Made by a program: the position numbers and the translations under genes
DNA from: Levilactobacillus paucivorans
GTDB taxonomy: Bacteria > Bacillota > Bacilli > Lactobacillales > Lactobacillaceae
Length of the DNA: 56,313 nucleotides
Direction of reading: 5' to 3'
Assembly: GCF_001437125.1 (NCBI RefSeq)
Contig: NZ_JQCA01000098.1
Span: forward strand, 1 to 56,313
The notes under the pieces: model-generated
Databases searched by the model: none
What the model was told of the DNA's origin: nothing
Seen by the model: the letters and a program-made list of their open reading frames with translations, nothing else
Shown: positions 13,298-22,953 of the stretch, one piece after another
How the letters are laid out: the number at the start of each line of letters is the position of its first letter
Numbering within the stretch: the stretch's first letter is position 1

Positions 13298-13855
13298 CTA
13301 ATTGTATTGATTCATTAACTGGGTAAACTCGGTACCCCCCATCCAGTCATCCAATGCGGCCACAGCCTGATCGGTTGCCTGGTTAAAGAGTGGGGCCTGT
13401 TCCGTGGTAAATTTGCCTAAAACATAATCCACCACAGAATGTTGCTGGGGATGGGCGATACCTACCCGCAAACGCTTGAATTTCTCGCTAGACACGTGGG
13501 CAATGATACTCTTGATCCCATTGTGCCCCCCGGCTGACCCATGATCTCTGAGGCGGATACGACCAACTGGCAGGTCCATGTCATCTTGAATGACGAAGAT
13601 ATCTTCCAGGTCAATCTTGAAGTAGTCCATCAGAGGGTGAACTGCCCGGCCAGATTCATTCATAAAGGTTGTGGGTTTAACGACCAATACCTTTTCACCG
13701 TTAACCATGCCGCTACCGAAACGGGCATCGAACTTCCGCGTGGTGAGCGTGATCTGGTGTTCCTTGGCAAAGGCATCCGCCACCATAAAACCGGTGTTAT
13801 GCCGTGTTCCCGTGTACTGTGGGCCAATGTTGCCTAATCCAACGATCATTTTCAT
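13298..13855 (-). CDS. pth: Peptidyl-tRNA hydrolase
   Basis: Releases peptides from prematurely dissociated peptidyl-tRNA. The 185-residue protein begins MKMIVGLGNIGPQYTGTRHNTGF, including the catalytic His of the family, with the GSAGGHNGIKSI signature near residue 110. The ATG at 13855 is preferred over a TTG three codons upstream because the latter is too close to AGGGAG. It heads the pth-mfd-flippase-rqcP transcript and lies behind a long structured leader (13934-14008). Confidence 0.95.
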   Translation of the reverse strand: MKMIVGLGNIGPQYTGTRHNTGFMVADAFAKEHQITLTTRKFDARFGSGMVNGEKVLVVKPTTFMNESGRAVHPLMDYFKIDLEDIFVIQDDMDLPVGRIRLRDHGSAGGHNGIKSIIAHVSSEKFKRLRVGIAHPQQHSVVDYVLGKFTTEQAPLFNQATDQAVAALDDWMGGTEFTQLMNQYN

Positions 13856-13933
13856 TTTTAACAATTACTCCCTTATATGAACCCTAATTTACTGGTTAGT
13901 GACATCGCCCGCGCCGACTTCTCTGGTGGGCGT

Positions 13934-14008
13934 CCTGGGGCTTCCCAGGTGAAACAAAATGGCTGGACGGGATCCGGATCCCCGTTCAGCTGGCTCAGTC
14001 AATTTCAC
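13934..14008 (-). promoter_or_regulatory. Structured 5' leader of the pth-mfd operon
   Basis: Two hairpins lie between the pth promoter and gene. One is CCTGGG-GCTT-CCCAGG (13934-13949). The second is nested: GTGAAA/TTTCAC at 13949-14008 encloses arms with GGGATCC and GGATCCC around 13962-13988. No T-tract follows, so a simple terminator is unlikely. I do not recognise it as a known riboswitch. Confidence 0.5.
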
Positions 14009-14028
14009 AAATCTAATCAACGCTCTAG

Positions 14029-14037
14029 AGTATAGCA
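14029..14037 (-). promoter_or_regulatory. pth operon extended -10 promoter
   Basis: The minus strand reads TGCTATACT, an extended -10 element. It would give a leader of about 165 nt before pth. No good -35 box is seen. Confidence 0.5.
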
Positions 14038-14148
14038 TAGTCCCACCACCCCTGCACTGATCCGGCCTACAAGCATTGCAATGGTGGCGTTTTCAAGCTA
14101 AAAAGTTCACAAATTTAGGGTCGTCACGTAGTCGCTACCTGGTGAACA

Positions 14149-14157
14149 TGGTATACT
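14149..14157 (+). promoter_or_regulatory. ldh extended -10 promoter
   Basis: TGGTATACT at 14149-14157 is an extended -10 element with no clear -35 box. A weak catabolite-response-like sequence lies on the minus strand near 14083-14096 (TGAAAACGCCACCA, two mismatches to the cre pattern); that part is speculative. Confidence 0.6.
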
Positions 14158-14202
14158 AAGCACTGGGTATTACTGCGTACCTTGATGTCTAAATTTTATT
14201 AG

Positions 14203-15168
<966 letters not shown>

Positions 15169-15188
15169 TCAGCTAACTTTTTAAAATG

Positions 15189-15221
15189 AAGGGCCTGAGA
15201 CAAAAGTCTCGGGTCCTTTTT
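15189..15221 (+). terminator. ldh terminator
   Basis: AAGGGCCTGAGAC pairs with GTCTCGGGTCCTT around an AAAA loop and is followed by TTTTT. Confidence 0.9.
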
Positions 15222-15239
15222 GTGCGCCGAACATCAAAA

Positions 15240-15360
15240 GTCGAAACGTGTGACAAAAGGCAGTCAACGCCGCTTAACCCCGCTAGCCAAACAATCCAAG
15301 ACCAGGATTATTCGTCTAGCGACGTTAATGCTCGTTGACTAACCGTCTTTTGTCACACTC
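15240..15360 (-). repeat. Long-hairpin repeat, copy A
   Basis: This 121-nt element is the reverse-orientation partner of 17811-17932, about 80% identical by eye. It folds into one long imperfect hairpin: GTGTGACAAAAG with CTTTTGTCACAC, AGTCAACG with CGTTGACT, GCTAG with CTAGC, and AATCC with GGATT at the tip. It lies between the ldh terminator and the next promoter. It has no open frame or ribosome site. Confidence 0.8.
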
Positions 15361-15484
15361 TTTTGTAAGTCACCTATCTAACAGTTAAACTCGTTATCCC
15401 CAGTGACGGTTAACTATATTTGCAGTCAATTAATTTTGTAGAAAGCGTTAACAACTGAGCAACAGCATTGTTATTTAATGTTGT

Positions 15485-15512
15485 TTGAAGTAAGCTGGAG
15501 TTATGCTATTCT
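15485..15512 (+). promoter_or_regulatory. Candidate promoter of the L,D-transpeptidase gene
   Basis: TTGAAG (15485-15490), a 16-nt spacer and TATTCT (15507-15512) precede the gene by about 55 nt. The match is moderate. Confidence 0.4.
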
Positions 15513-15568
15513 GTGAGCGAAAGGACGACGACTTTCCTGTTACTGACTTACTTTAGGAGGTCACACCA

Positions 15569-16957
15569 ATGAAAAAGAAGAAAGCCTTCGGCATCGGGCT
15601 CGTGACCGCAATCGTCGCGGTCGGAGCCTTATATGTTGGGCGAGTTTATCACTATGCCAACGCACAAGTCTTCTTCAAAGATACCCAAATTGCCGGCGTT
15701 AACGTGGGTGGCAACACTGCTGCCCAAGCCGCTGCAAAACTGAAGTCGACCCTCAAAGATCAACAACTGACGTTAAAGGATGGTCACAAGACCGTGGCTT
15801 CCTTTAGAACCCAGTCGGTCGATCTCAAGGTCACCTCACAACAGGCTCTGCGCAAACTGATCACGAAACAAAATGCCTGGGCCTGGCCGGTTCACATCAC
15901 CACGGCCACCGCTGATACCATCAAGTTGAACGCCAGCAACGCCAATGAACAGAGTGTTCGGACCCTAGCCGATACGATTTCGGCAAAGGCCAACAAGACG
16001 CGGACGTCGTCAACAGACGCGTCATTCATCTACCAAAATGGTGCCTACGTGGTGACCAAGCAAAAGACCGGTAACCAACTGGACGCGGCTAAAGTCGCGA
16101 AGTCCATTACGAATGCAATTGAAATTGGCGACAGCACGGTCGATGTCTCCGGTGATTATCTGAAGCCTGCCGTCAGCACCACCGATGCCAGTTTCAAACA
16201 AGCCAAGGCCAAGGCTGAGTCGATTGCCAAGCAGGACTACATCTACAAGCTCAGTGGTCACACCATTGCCATTCCTAATCAGACGTTAGCATCCTGGCTG
16301 ACATTCAAGAATGGTAAGCTAAGTGCCGACAACTCTGCTATGAAGGTTTACCTGACAAAGCTCAGTAAGAAGTATGGGACGATTTACAAGACGCGGCACT
16401 TCAAGTCCACGAAACGTGGCACAGTTTCGGTAGCGCCGGGACTGTATGGCTGGAGCATTAAGGTCAAGAGTGAGTTACCAAAGCTCAGCGCCTCAGTTCT
16501 GGCTGGCAAGGGCATGTCGCGAACTCCTGTCATTCAGGGGAGCGGCTACCACCACAATGGAGCCGATATTGGCGATTCCTACGTTGAAGTTGACAAGGTC
16601 AACCAGCACATGTGGGTCTACAAGCACGGTAAGCTTGTCGTTTCGACCGATGTCGTCACGGGTCTGCCAACCACGGCACACCATACGCCAAACGGGGTCT
16701 GGGTCATCTGGAGTAAACAGCGCAACACCACCCTTCGTGGTAAGAACGATAATGGCTCCAAGTACTCTTCTAAAGTGAAGTACTGGATGCCAATCGATGA
16801 TACTGGTGTTGGGATTCACGACTCCCCTTGGCAACCAACCTACGGCGGAACTTGGTACAAGGCCCATGGGTCACACGGCTGTGTGAATACCCCACCTTCC
16901 AAGATTAAGTCGGTCTTCGACAACGTGAGTGTCGGGACCCCCGTCATCGTCTTCTAA
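15569..16957 (+). CDS. L,D-transpeptidase with peptidoglycan-binding modules
   Basis: Cell-wall enzyme expected to form 3-3 cross-links or attach proteins through a catalytic Cys. The 462-residue protein has an N-terminal membrane anchor (about 7-28), a VanW-like/PG_binding_4 central part with repeated 'VSG'-like halves, and a C-terminal YkuD domain whose motif HGSHGCVN places the Cys near residue 438. TTTAGGAGGTC precedes the ATG. It is monocistronic with a strong terminator. The natural reaction is not determinable here: beta-lactam tolerance or a regulatory role are possible. Confidence 0.9.
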   Translation: MKKKKAFGIGLVTAIVAVGALYVGRVYHYANAQVFFKDTQIAGVNVGGNTAAQAAAKLKSTLKDQQLTLKDGHKTVASFRTQSVDLKVTSQQALRKLITKQNAWAWPVHITTATADTIKLNASNANEQSVRTLADTISAKANKTRTSSTDASFIYQNGAYVVTKQKTGNQLDAAKVAKSITNAIEIGDSTVDVSGDYLKPAVSTTDASFKQAKAKAESIAKQDYIYKLSGHTIAIPNQTLASWLTFKNGKLSADNSAMKVYLTKLSKKYGTIYKTRHFKSTKRGTVSVAPGLYGWSIKVKSELPKLSASVLAGKGMSRTPVIQGSGYHHNGADIGDSYVEVDKVNQHMWVYKHGKLVVSTDVVTGLPTTAHHTPNGVWVIWSKQRNTTLRGKNDNGSKYSSKVKYWMPIDDTGVGIHDSPWQPTYGGTWYKAHGSHGCVNTPPSKIKSVFDNVSVGTPVIVF

Positions 16958-16970
16958 TGAGATTTTTAAT

Positions 16971-17013
16971 AAGTGGTTATGGGATCGGTCACGACCCCAT
17001 AACCACTTTTTTA
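16971..17013 (+). terminator. L,D-transpeptidase terminator
   Basis: AAGTGGTTATGGG pairs with CCCATAACCACTT and is followed by TTTTTTA. Confidence 0.93.
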
Positions 17014-17166
17014 TGGCGACAAATCAGCCCCCAACTTGTTTTCAGTAAGTTCCGTCTTTTCGGTAATTTTCGGAAAATTAACCAAATTTGCCCCCACTTA
17101 ATTGAGAAACTATGTTATTATGGGAAGAGATTATTAGAAGTTTCTAATTTTAGGAGGTCATCAGCC

Positions 17167-17808
17167 ATGCTGTTAAAATCCCTAGTGAAACCGAAAGAAC
17201 GCTTAGTTACGGTTCGCGAGGATGTCACCCTGGAACAAGCCCTCAAGATTTTGGAAGACTCGGGCTACCGATGTGTTCCAATCCTGGATGAGACCGGGCA
17301 AATCTTCCGCGGAAATATTTATAAGATGCACATTTACCGTCACAAATCTCGTGGCGGTGACATGCAGTTGCCGGTGACATCATTACTTAAGAATGCCACC
17401 AAGTTTATCTCGGTAAATGCCGCTTTCTTCAACGTCTTCTTCTCCATCAAGGACTTGCCATACATCGCCGTTCTCGATAACAAGAATGCCTTCTACGGTA
17501 TCTTGACACATACCCGTCTGATGGACATGCTGTCCCAGTCGTGGAACGTTAACATTGGTAGTTACGTGCTGACGGTCGTTTCCGCCGGTGAACGTGGTGA
17601 CTTAGCCGGAATGGCCAAGGTCATCACCAAGTACACGTCCATTGCCAGTGTTATTAGCCTGGACGCCCAAGAAGGCGAACTGGTTCACCGAACCATGTTC
17701 ACCCTCCCCGCAGAAGTCAATGAAGAAAAACTCGACCGGATCGTCAAGGCATTGGAACGTAAAGAATTCCACGTGCCTGAAATTGAAGATTTGCGTCACG
17801 AAGGTTAG
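17167..17808 (+). CDS. cbpA: Cyclic-di-AMP-binding CBS/ACT protein CbpA
   Basis: Probable receptor for the second messenger c-di-AMP. The 213-residue protein has two CBS motifs (about residues 5-55 and 75-125; LEDSGYRCVPILDE and FSIKDLPYIAVLD) and an ACT-like C-terminal part from about residue 135. This CBS-CBS-ACT layout and length match CbpA of Listeria. TTAGGAGGTCATC precedes the ATG at 17167. A TGTTATTAT extended -10 lies about 40 nt upstream. It stands alone between terminators. Its downstream target cannot be read from the context. Confidence 0.8.
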   Translation: MLLKSLVKPKERLVTVREDVTLEQALKILEDSGYRCVPILDETGQIFRGNIYKMHIYRHKSRGGDMQLPVTSLLKNATKFISVNAAFFNVFFSIKDLPYIAVLDNKNAFYGILTHTRLMDMLSQSWNVNIGSYVLTVVSAGERGDLAGMAKVITKYTSIASVISLDAQEGELVHRTMFTLPAEVNEEKLDRIVKALERKEFHVPEIEDLRHEG

Positions 17809-17810
17809 AA

Positions 17811-17932
17811 GAGTGTGGCAGAAGGCGGTTAGTCGTCGAGCATTAAGGCTGCTATGTAGATAATCCTGGTTTTGGGATTATGTGCTTAGCAGGTTTAAGC
17901 GGAGTCGACTGCCTTCTGGCGAACGTTTCGAC
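17811..17932 (+). repeat. Long-hairpin repeat, copy B
   Basis: This 122-nt element starts 2 nt after the cbpA stop and matches the reverse complement of 15240-15360 over its whole length. The tip hairpin is ATAATCC with GGGATTAT (one base in the loop shifted), and the main stem is CAGAAGGC with GCCTTCTG. Several differences from copy A are paired changes that keep the stem. It may be transcribed as the cbpA 3' end. Confidence 0.8.
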
Positions 17933-17955
17933 ACCATAAACCCAAAGCGCCACCC

Positions 17956-17985
17956 AAAAGGTCGTGACCCAGTCACGGCCTTTTC
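17956..17985 (+). terminator. cbpA terminator
   Basis: AAAAGGTCGTGAC pairs with GTCACGGCCTTTT. The symmetric A and T tracts would allow function in both directions. Confidence 0.8.
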
Positions 17986-18017
17986 TGATCCCCAAATCCT
18001 GATAAAAGCTGACAATC

Positions 18018-18053
18018 AAAAAAGGCCACGACAAAATTGTCGTGACCTTTTTT
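18018..18053 (-). terminator. mazF operon terminator
   Basis: AAAAAAGGCCACGAC pairs with GTCGTGACCTTTTTT. It lies between convergent genes and is symmetric enough to work both ways. Confidence 0.85.
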
Positions 18054-18071
18054 AAAAGTCTCGCTATTGTA

Positions 18072-18470
18072 CTATGTAGTGGATCTTCTGGGTTTATTCT
18101 TTTTCTTGCGTGACTTATCCACCAGGCCGATACTCGTCGCTAAAGCGGTATCGACTGCTGCCATTGTTTTAACATCCAGGTGGGTCACTTGCTCCCTTAA
18201 CCGTTGCTTATCAATCGTTCTAATTTGTTCAAGCAAAATGACGGAATCCCGCTCAATACCGGTTCGTTCCGCCGAGATGCCAACGTGCGTCGGCATCTTC
18301 GGTTTCTCGATCCGTGCGGTGATTGCCGCCACGATTACGGTCGGACTGTAATGGTTCCCCACGTTGTTTTGGATAATTAACACGGGGCGCATGCCACCCT
18401 GCTCCGAACCAACGACTGGTGATAGGTCGGCAAAGAAAACGTCACCGCGTTTAACTTCAACACGGGCCAT
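18072..18470 (-). CDS. mazF: MazF/PemK-type endoribonuclease toxin
   Basis: Chromosomal type II toxin (NdoA/EndoA family) that cleaves mRNA. The 132-residue protein begins [19 protein letters not shown] and has RPVLIIQN, the conserved [13 protein letters not shown] strand and [14 protein letters not shown], followed by an unusually basic C-terminal tail ([14 protein letters not shown]). The family core usually ends near residue 116, so the tail is an addition. An AGGGGAT site lies upstream. It is the last gene of acpS-alr-antitoxin-mazF, the standard Firmicute location. Confidence 0.93.
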   Translation of the reverse strand: MARVEVKRGDVFFADLSPVVGSEQGGMRPVLIIQNNVGNHYSPTVIVAAITARIEKPKMPTHVGISAERTGIERDSVILLEQIRTIDKQRLREQVTHLDVKTMAAVDTALATSIGLVDKSRKKKNKPRRSTT

Positions 18471-18500
18471 GGGCCGCCATCCCCTATCCTCATAAATTAA

Positions 18501-18737
18501 TTACTGTTTAACTTGTTGTGCATTACGAAAGGTTGTTAACCGCCGTTCTGCTTCCTCTTCACATGGTGTAAATGCTCGGACGAGATCCCGGTTAATCAAA
18601 GCCATTGCCTGGTAGCCAACAATGAGTGCCAGCTTCCGGGCTGCCGCGGCGTGCATCGGAATCAATGCCTGTCGCCGAACCGTCTTGGAAATATGCAATC
18701 GGATCTGTGGACGTTTGATTTGTTGCGAACGGATCAT
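18501..18737 (-). CDS. Putative MazE-like antitoxin
   Basis: A 78-residue basic protein immediately upstream of mazF. I infer an antitoxin role from position only: in Firmicutes the gene between alr and mazF encodes the antitoxin. I do not see a clear ribbon-helix-helix or AbrB fold; the sequence (QIRLHISKTVRRQALIPMH, then a helical C-terminus ending RLTTFRNAQQVKQ) could hold a divergent one. The ATG at 18737 has AGGAGG 6 nt upstream; a GTG at 18743 abuts that site and is rejected. Confidence 0.7.
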   Translation of the reverse strand: MIRSQQIKRPQIRLHISKTVRRQALIPMHAAAARKLALIVGYQAMALINRDLVRAFTPCEEEAERRLTTFRNAQQVKQ

Positions 18738-18821
18738 GTTCACCCTCCTAGGTTGTTAACGTTCTTACCTCATACAGTTTACCACGAATCCCTTAACCTG
18801 GACACTATTAACCCGTCCAAA

Positions 18822-19946
18822 TTAGTGAATGTACCGTCGTGGCAACCGGCTGGTAAAGCCGCAAGCAATCTCGTAATGAATCGTCCCACAATAGGTCGCC
18901 ACGTCTTGCAACGTAATCTCCTGATCGCCATCTTTACCGATCAAGGTGACCTTTGTTCCTCGGGGACAATTGTGTGGTAACCGAACCATTAACTGGTCCA
19001 TGCAAACTCGCCCAATGATTTCACAAGGTTGCCCATCAACTAACACGTGAAACCCTTGGAGCCGACGCTCATAGCCATCGGCATAGCCAATCGGAACCGT
19101 ACCGACCCATTCCGCTTCCTTAGCGGTGTAAGTGGCCCCGTAGCTCACCGACTCCCCGGCGGCCAAGCGCTTGGTATAAACCAACTCGCTGGTCAAACTC
19201 AGGGCTGGTTGCAGGTGGAAGGGCTCTTGAATGGCCGTCCCCGAAGGATTTAAGCCGTAGCCTGCGACCCCATATCGCACGAGATTGTCGTTGCAGGCTG
19301 CGTGCCAAAGGCTCGTTGCCGAATTTGAAACGTGAACGTAGCGCGGCCGCCGAGGCAGGGCCTTAGTGAGCGTCTGCCATTTGGCAAATTGTTGTTTGAA
19401 GTAGGTGTCATCGGGATCGTCGGCAGTGGAGAAGTGGGTAAAGACCCCTTCAAATTCAAATTCCGTGGCGTGCGATGTCAGATAATCAACCGCAGCGACC
19501 AAGTCTGGTGCGTTCCGGAAACCAATCCGTCCCATCCCCGTATCGAGTCCCAGATGAACCCGGAGCGGTGCTGGTGTACCCGCTAAGTTCAGGTAAGACT
19601 CAGCTTCGGTCAGCCAGTCCATCGCGGCTACCGTGGCTGAGATGTGTTCCTTAGCCATCAGTGGCGCATCGGCTGGACTCGTGACACCCAGAATCAGAAT
19701 CGGTTCATTAAAGCCAGCGGCCCGTAATTCCAAAGCTTCATCTAAAATGGCGACACAAAAGCCACGGGCCCCCGCGTCCTTGGCGGCCTGCGCCACCTGA
19801 ACCGCACCGTGACCGTAACCATTAGCCTTAACCACCATGAATAAATCACACCCGGGTGTCAGACGTTCAACCTCTGCGTGAATGTTTTGCCGTAAAGCTT
19901 GTCGATCGATGACCAGCTGTGTTGGTCGATGTTCCCCAATTGCCAT
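18822..19946 (-). CDS. alr: Alanine racemase
   Basis: PLP enzyme that makes D-alanine for peptidoglycan and teichoic acids. The 374-residue protein has the PLP lysine in [10 protein letters not shown] (Lys near 40), [12 protein letters not shown], and the SYGATYTA and GYADGY segments of the C-terminal beta domain. AGAGGG precedes the ATG. acpS ends 6 nt upstream, so the two genes are likely cotranscribed. Length and motifs are fully typical. Confidence 0.96.
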   Translation of the reverse strand: MAIGEHRPTQLVIDRQALRQNIHAEVERLTPGCDLFMVVKANGYGHGAVQVAQAAKDAGARGFCVAILDEALELRAAGFNEPILILGVTSPADAPLMAKEHISATVAAMDWLTEAESYLNLAGTPAPLRVHLGLDTGMGRIGFRNAPDLVAAVDYLTSHATEFEFEGVFTHFSTADDPDDTYFKQQFAKWQTLTKALPRRPRYVHVSNSATSLWHAACNDNLVRYGVAGYGLNPSGTAIQEPFHLQPALSLTSELVYTKRLAAGESVSYGATYTAKEAEWVGTVPIGYADGYERRLQGFHVLVDGQPCEIIGRVCMDQLMVRLPHNCPRGTKVTLIGKDGDQEITLQDVATYCGTIHYEIACGFTSRLPRRYIH

Positions 19947-19951
19947 GACAC

Positions 19952-20308
19952 TTACCCTCTTTCTAAGATGACTTCCGTCATTACCACAGTATCGGTATGT
20001 GAAATCGATACGTGGGCAATCCCCTCAAACGGTTGGCGTGTGACAATTGGCTGGCCCTGAGCGTTGTCGCGAATTTCAATATCTTGAAAACCCACGACAG
20101 ATCCGATCCCGGTGCCCATGGCCTTGCTGTAAGATTCCTTAGCCGACCACCGGCCACCGATAAACTCCACGGCCCGCCGTTGACTGAGTTGGCGATAGTC
20201 CACTATTTCGTCGGGCGTCAGCACCTTTTCTAAGAACTGGGGTTGCTTCGCCACGACCTGGGCAACGCGATCCAAGTCTGTAATATCAATGCCGATCCCA
20301 TAAATCAT
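19952..20308 (-). CDS. acpS: Holo-[acyl-carrier-protein] synthase
   Basis: Transfers 4'-phosphopantetheine from CoA to acyl carrier protein. The 118-residue protein begins [15 protein letters not shown], with the metal-binding Asp, and has [20 protein letters not shown], the second signature of the family, and HVSISHTD near the end. The ATG at 20308 has AGGAGC upstream; the frame continues to 20347 without a ribosome site there. First gene of the acpS-alr-antitoxin-mazF group. Confidence 0.95.
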   Translation of the reverse strand: MIYGIGIDITDLDRVAQVVAKQPQFLEKVLTPDEIVDYRQLSQRRAVEFIGGRWSAKESYSKAMGTGIGSVVGFQDIEIRDNAQGQPIVTRQPFEGIAHVSISHTDTVVMTEVILERG

Positions 20309-20379
20309 GACGTTTTCGCTCCTGTCTACTCGTCTTAAATCTGTCAATTGTCACACCACTGCTGGAATGTCTAGGTTAT

Positions 20380-20388
20380 ATTCTAGCA
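20380..20388 (-). promoter_or_regulatory. acpS-alr-mazF extended -10 promoter
   Basis: The minus strand reads TGCTAGAAT about 75 nt upstream of acpS. No good -35 box is seen. Confidence 0.5.
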
Positions 20389-20473
20389 CAGGGCAGACCG
20401 ATTGACCCCCACAACTTGATCGGTTAAGGGAAAACGTAAACTAATTCAGAGAACTCACTGCTAGTCAGATCTC

Positions 20474-20508
20474 AAAAGAGAGGTGGCGTTATCTGCGTCA
20501 TCCCTCCT
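20474..20508 (-). terminator. Probable terminator of the LRR surface gene
   Basis: On the minus strand GAGGGATGACGC pairs, with wobble pairs, with GCGCCACCTC-like bases across a short loop and is followed by TCTTTT. Confidence 0.45.
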
Positions 20509-20537
20509 GATTATCATCTTAGCTTTAATACGGTCAT

Positions 20538-22679
20538 TTAGTCCTGACGCTTGTACCAGTGGAAGCTCAAGATTCCCAGTGTAACAACACCAATCGCCGC
20601 CCACAGACTCGACTTCTTTTCGGTCGTCTGCGGTAACGTTGTCTGCTCGGACTGGCGGTCCAAGTGACCCGTCGCGGTCGTCGGAGTCGTCTGCTTATTA
20701 GCTTGGTTATGAGTCTGGTCATGTGACTTGTTCAGAACCCCCGCTGCCCCCTGACCGCTACCAAACTTCAGTAACTTGTCAGTAGTAGTGGCTGGCTTTT
20801 TATTAGATTCATCAGGCACTTGCGGTTTCTTAACCGGATTCTTTGGTTTCTTCTGCGGATTCTTATCAGTTGTCACGGTTCCACCACCATTCTCACCGCC
20901 ATCAACAGTAGCACCATTACCACCGTCCGTGTTCGGATTAGTATCAGGATCAGTTGGTTTAGTCGAGGTCCCGGGGTTATCAGTCGACGACCCGGGATTT
21001 TCCGGGGTCGTGCCGGGATCCGTTGGCGTCGAGCCTGGGACTTTCTGCCAAACGTAGGTGTCAGCCTTCATGGCGCTGGTATTTAACTGCGCGCTGGTGT
21101 ACGTCGCCCCATTCGGCTGGTCCAAAGTGCCAGTCCCGACAGCTTGCCATAAGCCGGTATACGTATCCGTAACGGGAATGTCAGGTAATGCAACATTCCC
21201 GACATCAGTTCCCTGAAACGTGTTGGGTCCGAGAACCAGTTCATGCAATCCCGTCGTGTTCTGTAAGGCCGAATTGCCTTGACCACTACCGATCGTATCA
21301 AATCCCGACAGATCCAGTGAACTTAAGGATGAATCGTCAAAAAACATTTGGAGTATTTGAAGATCTGTCTTAGGGTGCCAACTACTTAAATCAAGTGTTG
21401 ACAGGAGCGGGTCGTTATAAAACATTCTGGTGAAATTTTGTGAACCAGAGACGTCCCACCGACTGACATCAACGGTCTTCAATAGTGGATCATTCTCAAA
21501 GGTCTGAACGAAGAGTGTCACTTTCCCCGTTTGAAGCCCTGCAACATTAATTGAACTTAAGTTAGGCATATCCCCAAAAGTAGCTGTCAATTTCTGCAGT
21601 TCAGGCGTCTGCCACTTACTGAGATCTAGGTTGCTAATCGCCGTACCATGAAAGAGACTGTCAGCGGACTTTAGGCTTGAGACATTCCAATCCGCCGCAT
21701 CGACATCGGTCAAGGAGGAATCTCCGGACAACATCTCCGTCATATCCGTGACTTTACTGGTACTTGACCCCAGCTTAAAGCTCGTGATACTAATTGGATG
21801 ATTCCCGTTCTGATCGGCTATCCCCCCATACAACAACTGTGACATATTGATTACATTACTCAAGTCTAGAGAACTCAAATCAAGACTTTTTAGTGAAATA
21901 TCCTCGCTAAACATATTAGACATATTGGTCACATTCGAAGCGTCCACGTTTTCCCAACCGTCAATTTCCGTAAGGTTTGACCAATACTCAAATAAGCGAC
22001 TGCTATTGGTTGGAAGAACAATTTTGCCTAAGCTCCCATCAAAGACTAACTTAGTGACACTTGTTTTAAACATCATGCTATCAGTCATGACACCACCAGT
22101 AATGGTCATTACGCCATTGCTATCTTCGGTCCATTTAGCTGAGCCATTAGTACCTGAATTAATAATCGTTGGAGCAGCATCCCGCAACAGATTCATGCGA
22201 GACTTCATCTTACGTGGCAAAATAGCCGTGGCTTTCTCTGTCAAATCTGTCAGTTTATTAGTATCTGTTGCCGACTTATCAGTCAATGACGACACGTCAA
22301 CCGGAACAACGTTCGCTGTCACTGATTCATCTGTTTTCTTCGTTACCGGTGGTGTTACTTTTACCGGTTCAGTCTGGTCTTCTGTATCCTTAGTTGTTTT
22401 CCCAGAAGTGAGCGTTTCATCTGGCGCACTTGGCTTGGTATCCGTCGCATCAGTTTTGGGGGGCGTTTCAGGTGCTGGTGTCCCCTTTGTCAGAACGGCT
22501 TGCTTGGCCGTCGGGTCATCCGCCGTCGTCTGAGCTTTCGTGCTACTGTCAGTATCATTGCCCTGGTCTGTCGTATCTGCATGGACAGCGTCAACCTGTA
22601 ATCCCATGCCAGCAATAACACCAAGAATTGCCAACGATGTTAACTTTTGCTTAGACGTGATCCTCAACTTTTTTGTCAT
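20538..22679 (-). CDS. BspA-type LRR (DUF285) LPxTG surface protein
   Basis: Sortase-anchored adhesin-like protein of 713 residues. A signal peptide (about 1-34, ending VHA) is followed by a Thr/Asp/Pro-rich stretch, then DUF285/BspA leucine-rich repeats from about residue 195 to 520 (SLKSLDLSSLDLSNVINMSQL, LLSTLDLSSW). A Pro/Gly/Asn-rich wall-spanning linker (about 555-640) leads to LPQTT (682-686), a hydrophobic helix and a KRQD tail. GAGAGGAC precedes the ATG. The ligand is unknown. Sortase A is encoded at 41295. It is monocistronic. Confidence 0.88.
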   Translation of the reverse strand: MTKKLRITSKQKLTSLAILGVIAGMGLQVDAVHADTTDQGNDTDSSTKAQTTADDPTAKQAVLTKGTPAPETPPKTDATDTKPSAPDETLTSGKTTKDTEDQTEPVKVTPPVTKKTDESVTANVVPVDVSSLTDKSATDTNKLTDLTEKATAILPRKMKSRMNLLRDAAPTIINSGTNGSAKWTEDSNGVMTITGGVMTDSMMFKTSVTKLVFDGSLGKIVLPTNSSRLFEYWSNLTEIDGWENVDASNVTNMSNMFSEDISLKSLDLSSLDLSNVINMSQLLYGGIADQNGNHPISITSFKLGSSTSKVTDMTEMLSGDSSLTDVDAADWNVSSLKSADSLFHGTAISNLDLSKWQTPELQKLTATFGDMPNLSSINVAGLQTGKVTLFVQTFENDPLLKTVDVSRWDVSGSQNFTRMFYNDPLLSTLDLSSWHPKTDLQILQMFFDDSSLSSLDLSGFDTIGSGQGNSALQNTTGLHELVLGPNTFQGTDVGNVALPDIPVTDTYTGLWQAVGTGTLDQPNGATYTSAQLNTSAMKADTYVWQKVPGSTPTDPGTTPENPGSSTDNPGTSTKPTDPDTNPNTDGGNGATVDGGENGGGTVTTDKNPQKKPKNPVKKPQVPDESNKKPATTTDKLLKFGSGQGAAGVLNKSHDQTHNQANKQTTPTTATGHLDRQSEQTTLPQTTEKKSSLWAAIGVVTLGILSFHWYKRQD

Positions 22680-22722
22680 GTGAATAGTCCTCTCAATGTG
22701 ACATCCCTAGTCTTCTGAGTAA

Positions 22723-22751
22723 AGTATAATCGCGGCTAATCTCAAAGTCCA
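22723..22751 (-). promoter_or_regulatory. Candidate promoter of the LRR surface gene
   Basis: The minus strand reads TGGACT (22746-22751), 17 nt, then TATACT (22723-22728), about 40 nt upstream of the start codon. Confidence 0.5.
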
Positions 22752-22887
22752 CGGCTTAGCACGATTATTTTCATGCGCAATTATTCCGGCCATTATGTGT
22801 CGGCTTCTAGCCTATTTACACCGGTCAACTGGCTTTTTTCTTTATTTTTGCACCCGCCAATCACCGCGCAATAGTCAAGGCCGCTAC

Positions 22888-22917
22888 GCAAAGAGGACTG
22901 GTCACCCCAGCCCCTTT
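22888..22917 (-). terminator. Possible terminator of the baeRF-like gene
   Basis: On the minus strand AGGGGCTGG can pair with CCAGTCCTCT and is followed by TTTGC. The stem has one mismatch. Confidence 0.4.
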
Positions 22918-22953
22918 CTTCGTACTCTGTGAACTAATTCCTCCAAACATCAA

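Noticed and set aside
14083-14096. Catabolite-response element upstream of ldh
   Set aside because: Two mismatches at defined positions; not listed as a feature of its own.
21847-22533. 228-codon forward frame opposite the LRR surface gene
   Set aside because: Low-complexity Val/Ser shadow of the Thr/Asp-rich region on the other strand; no ribosome site.
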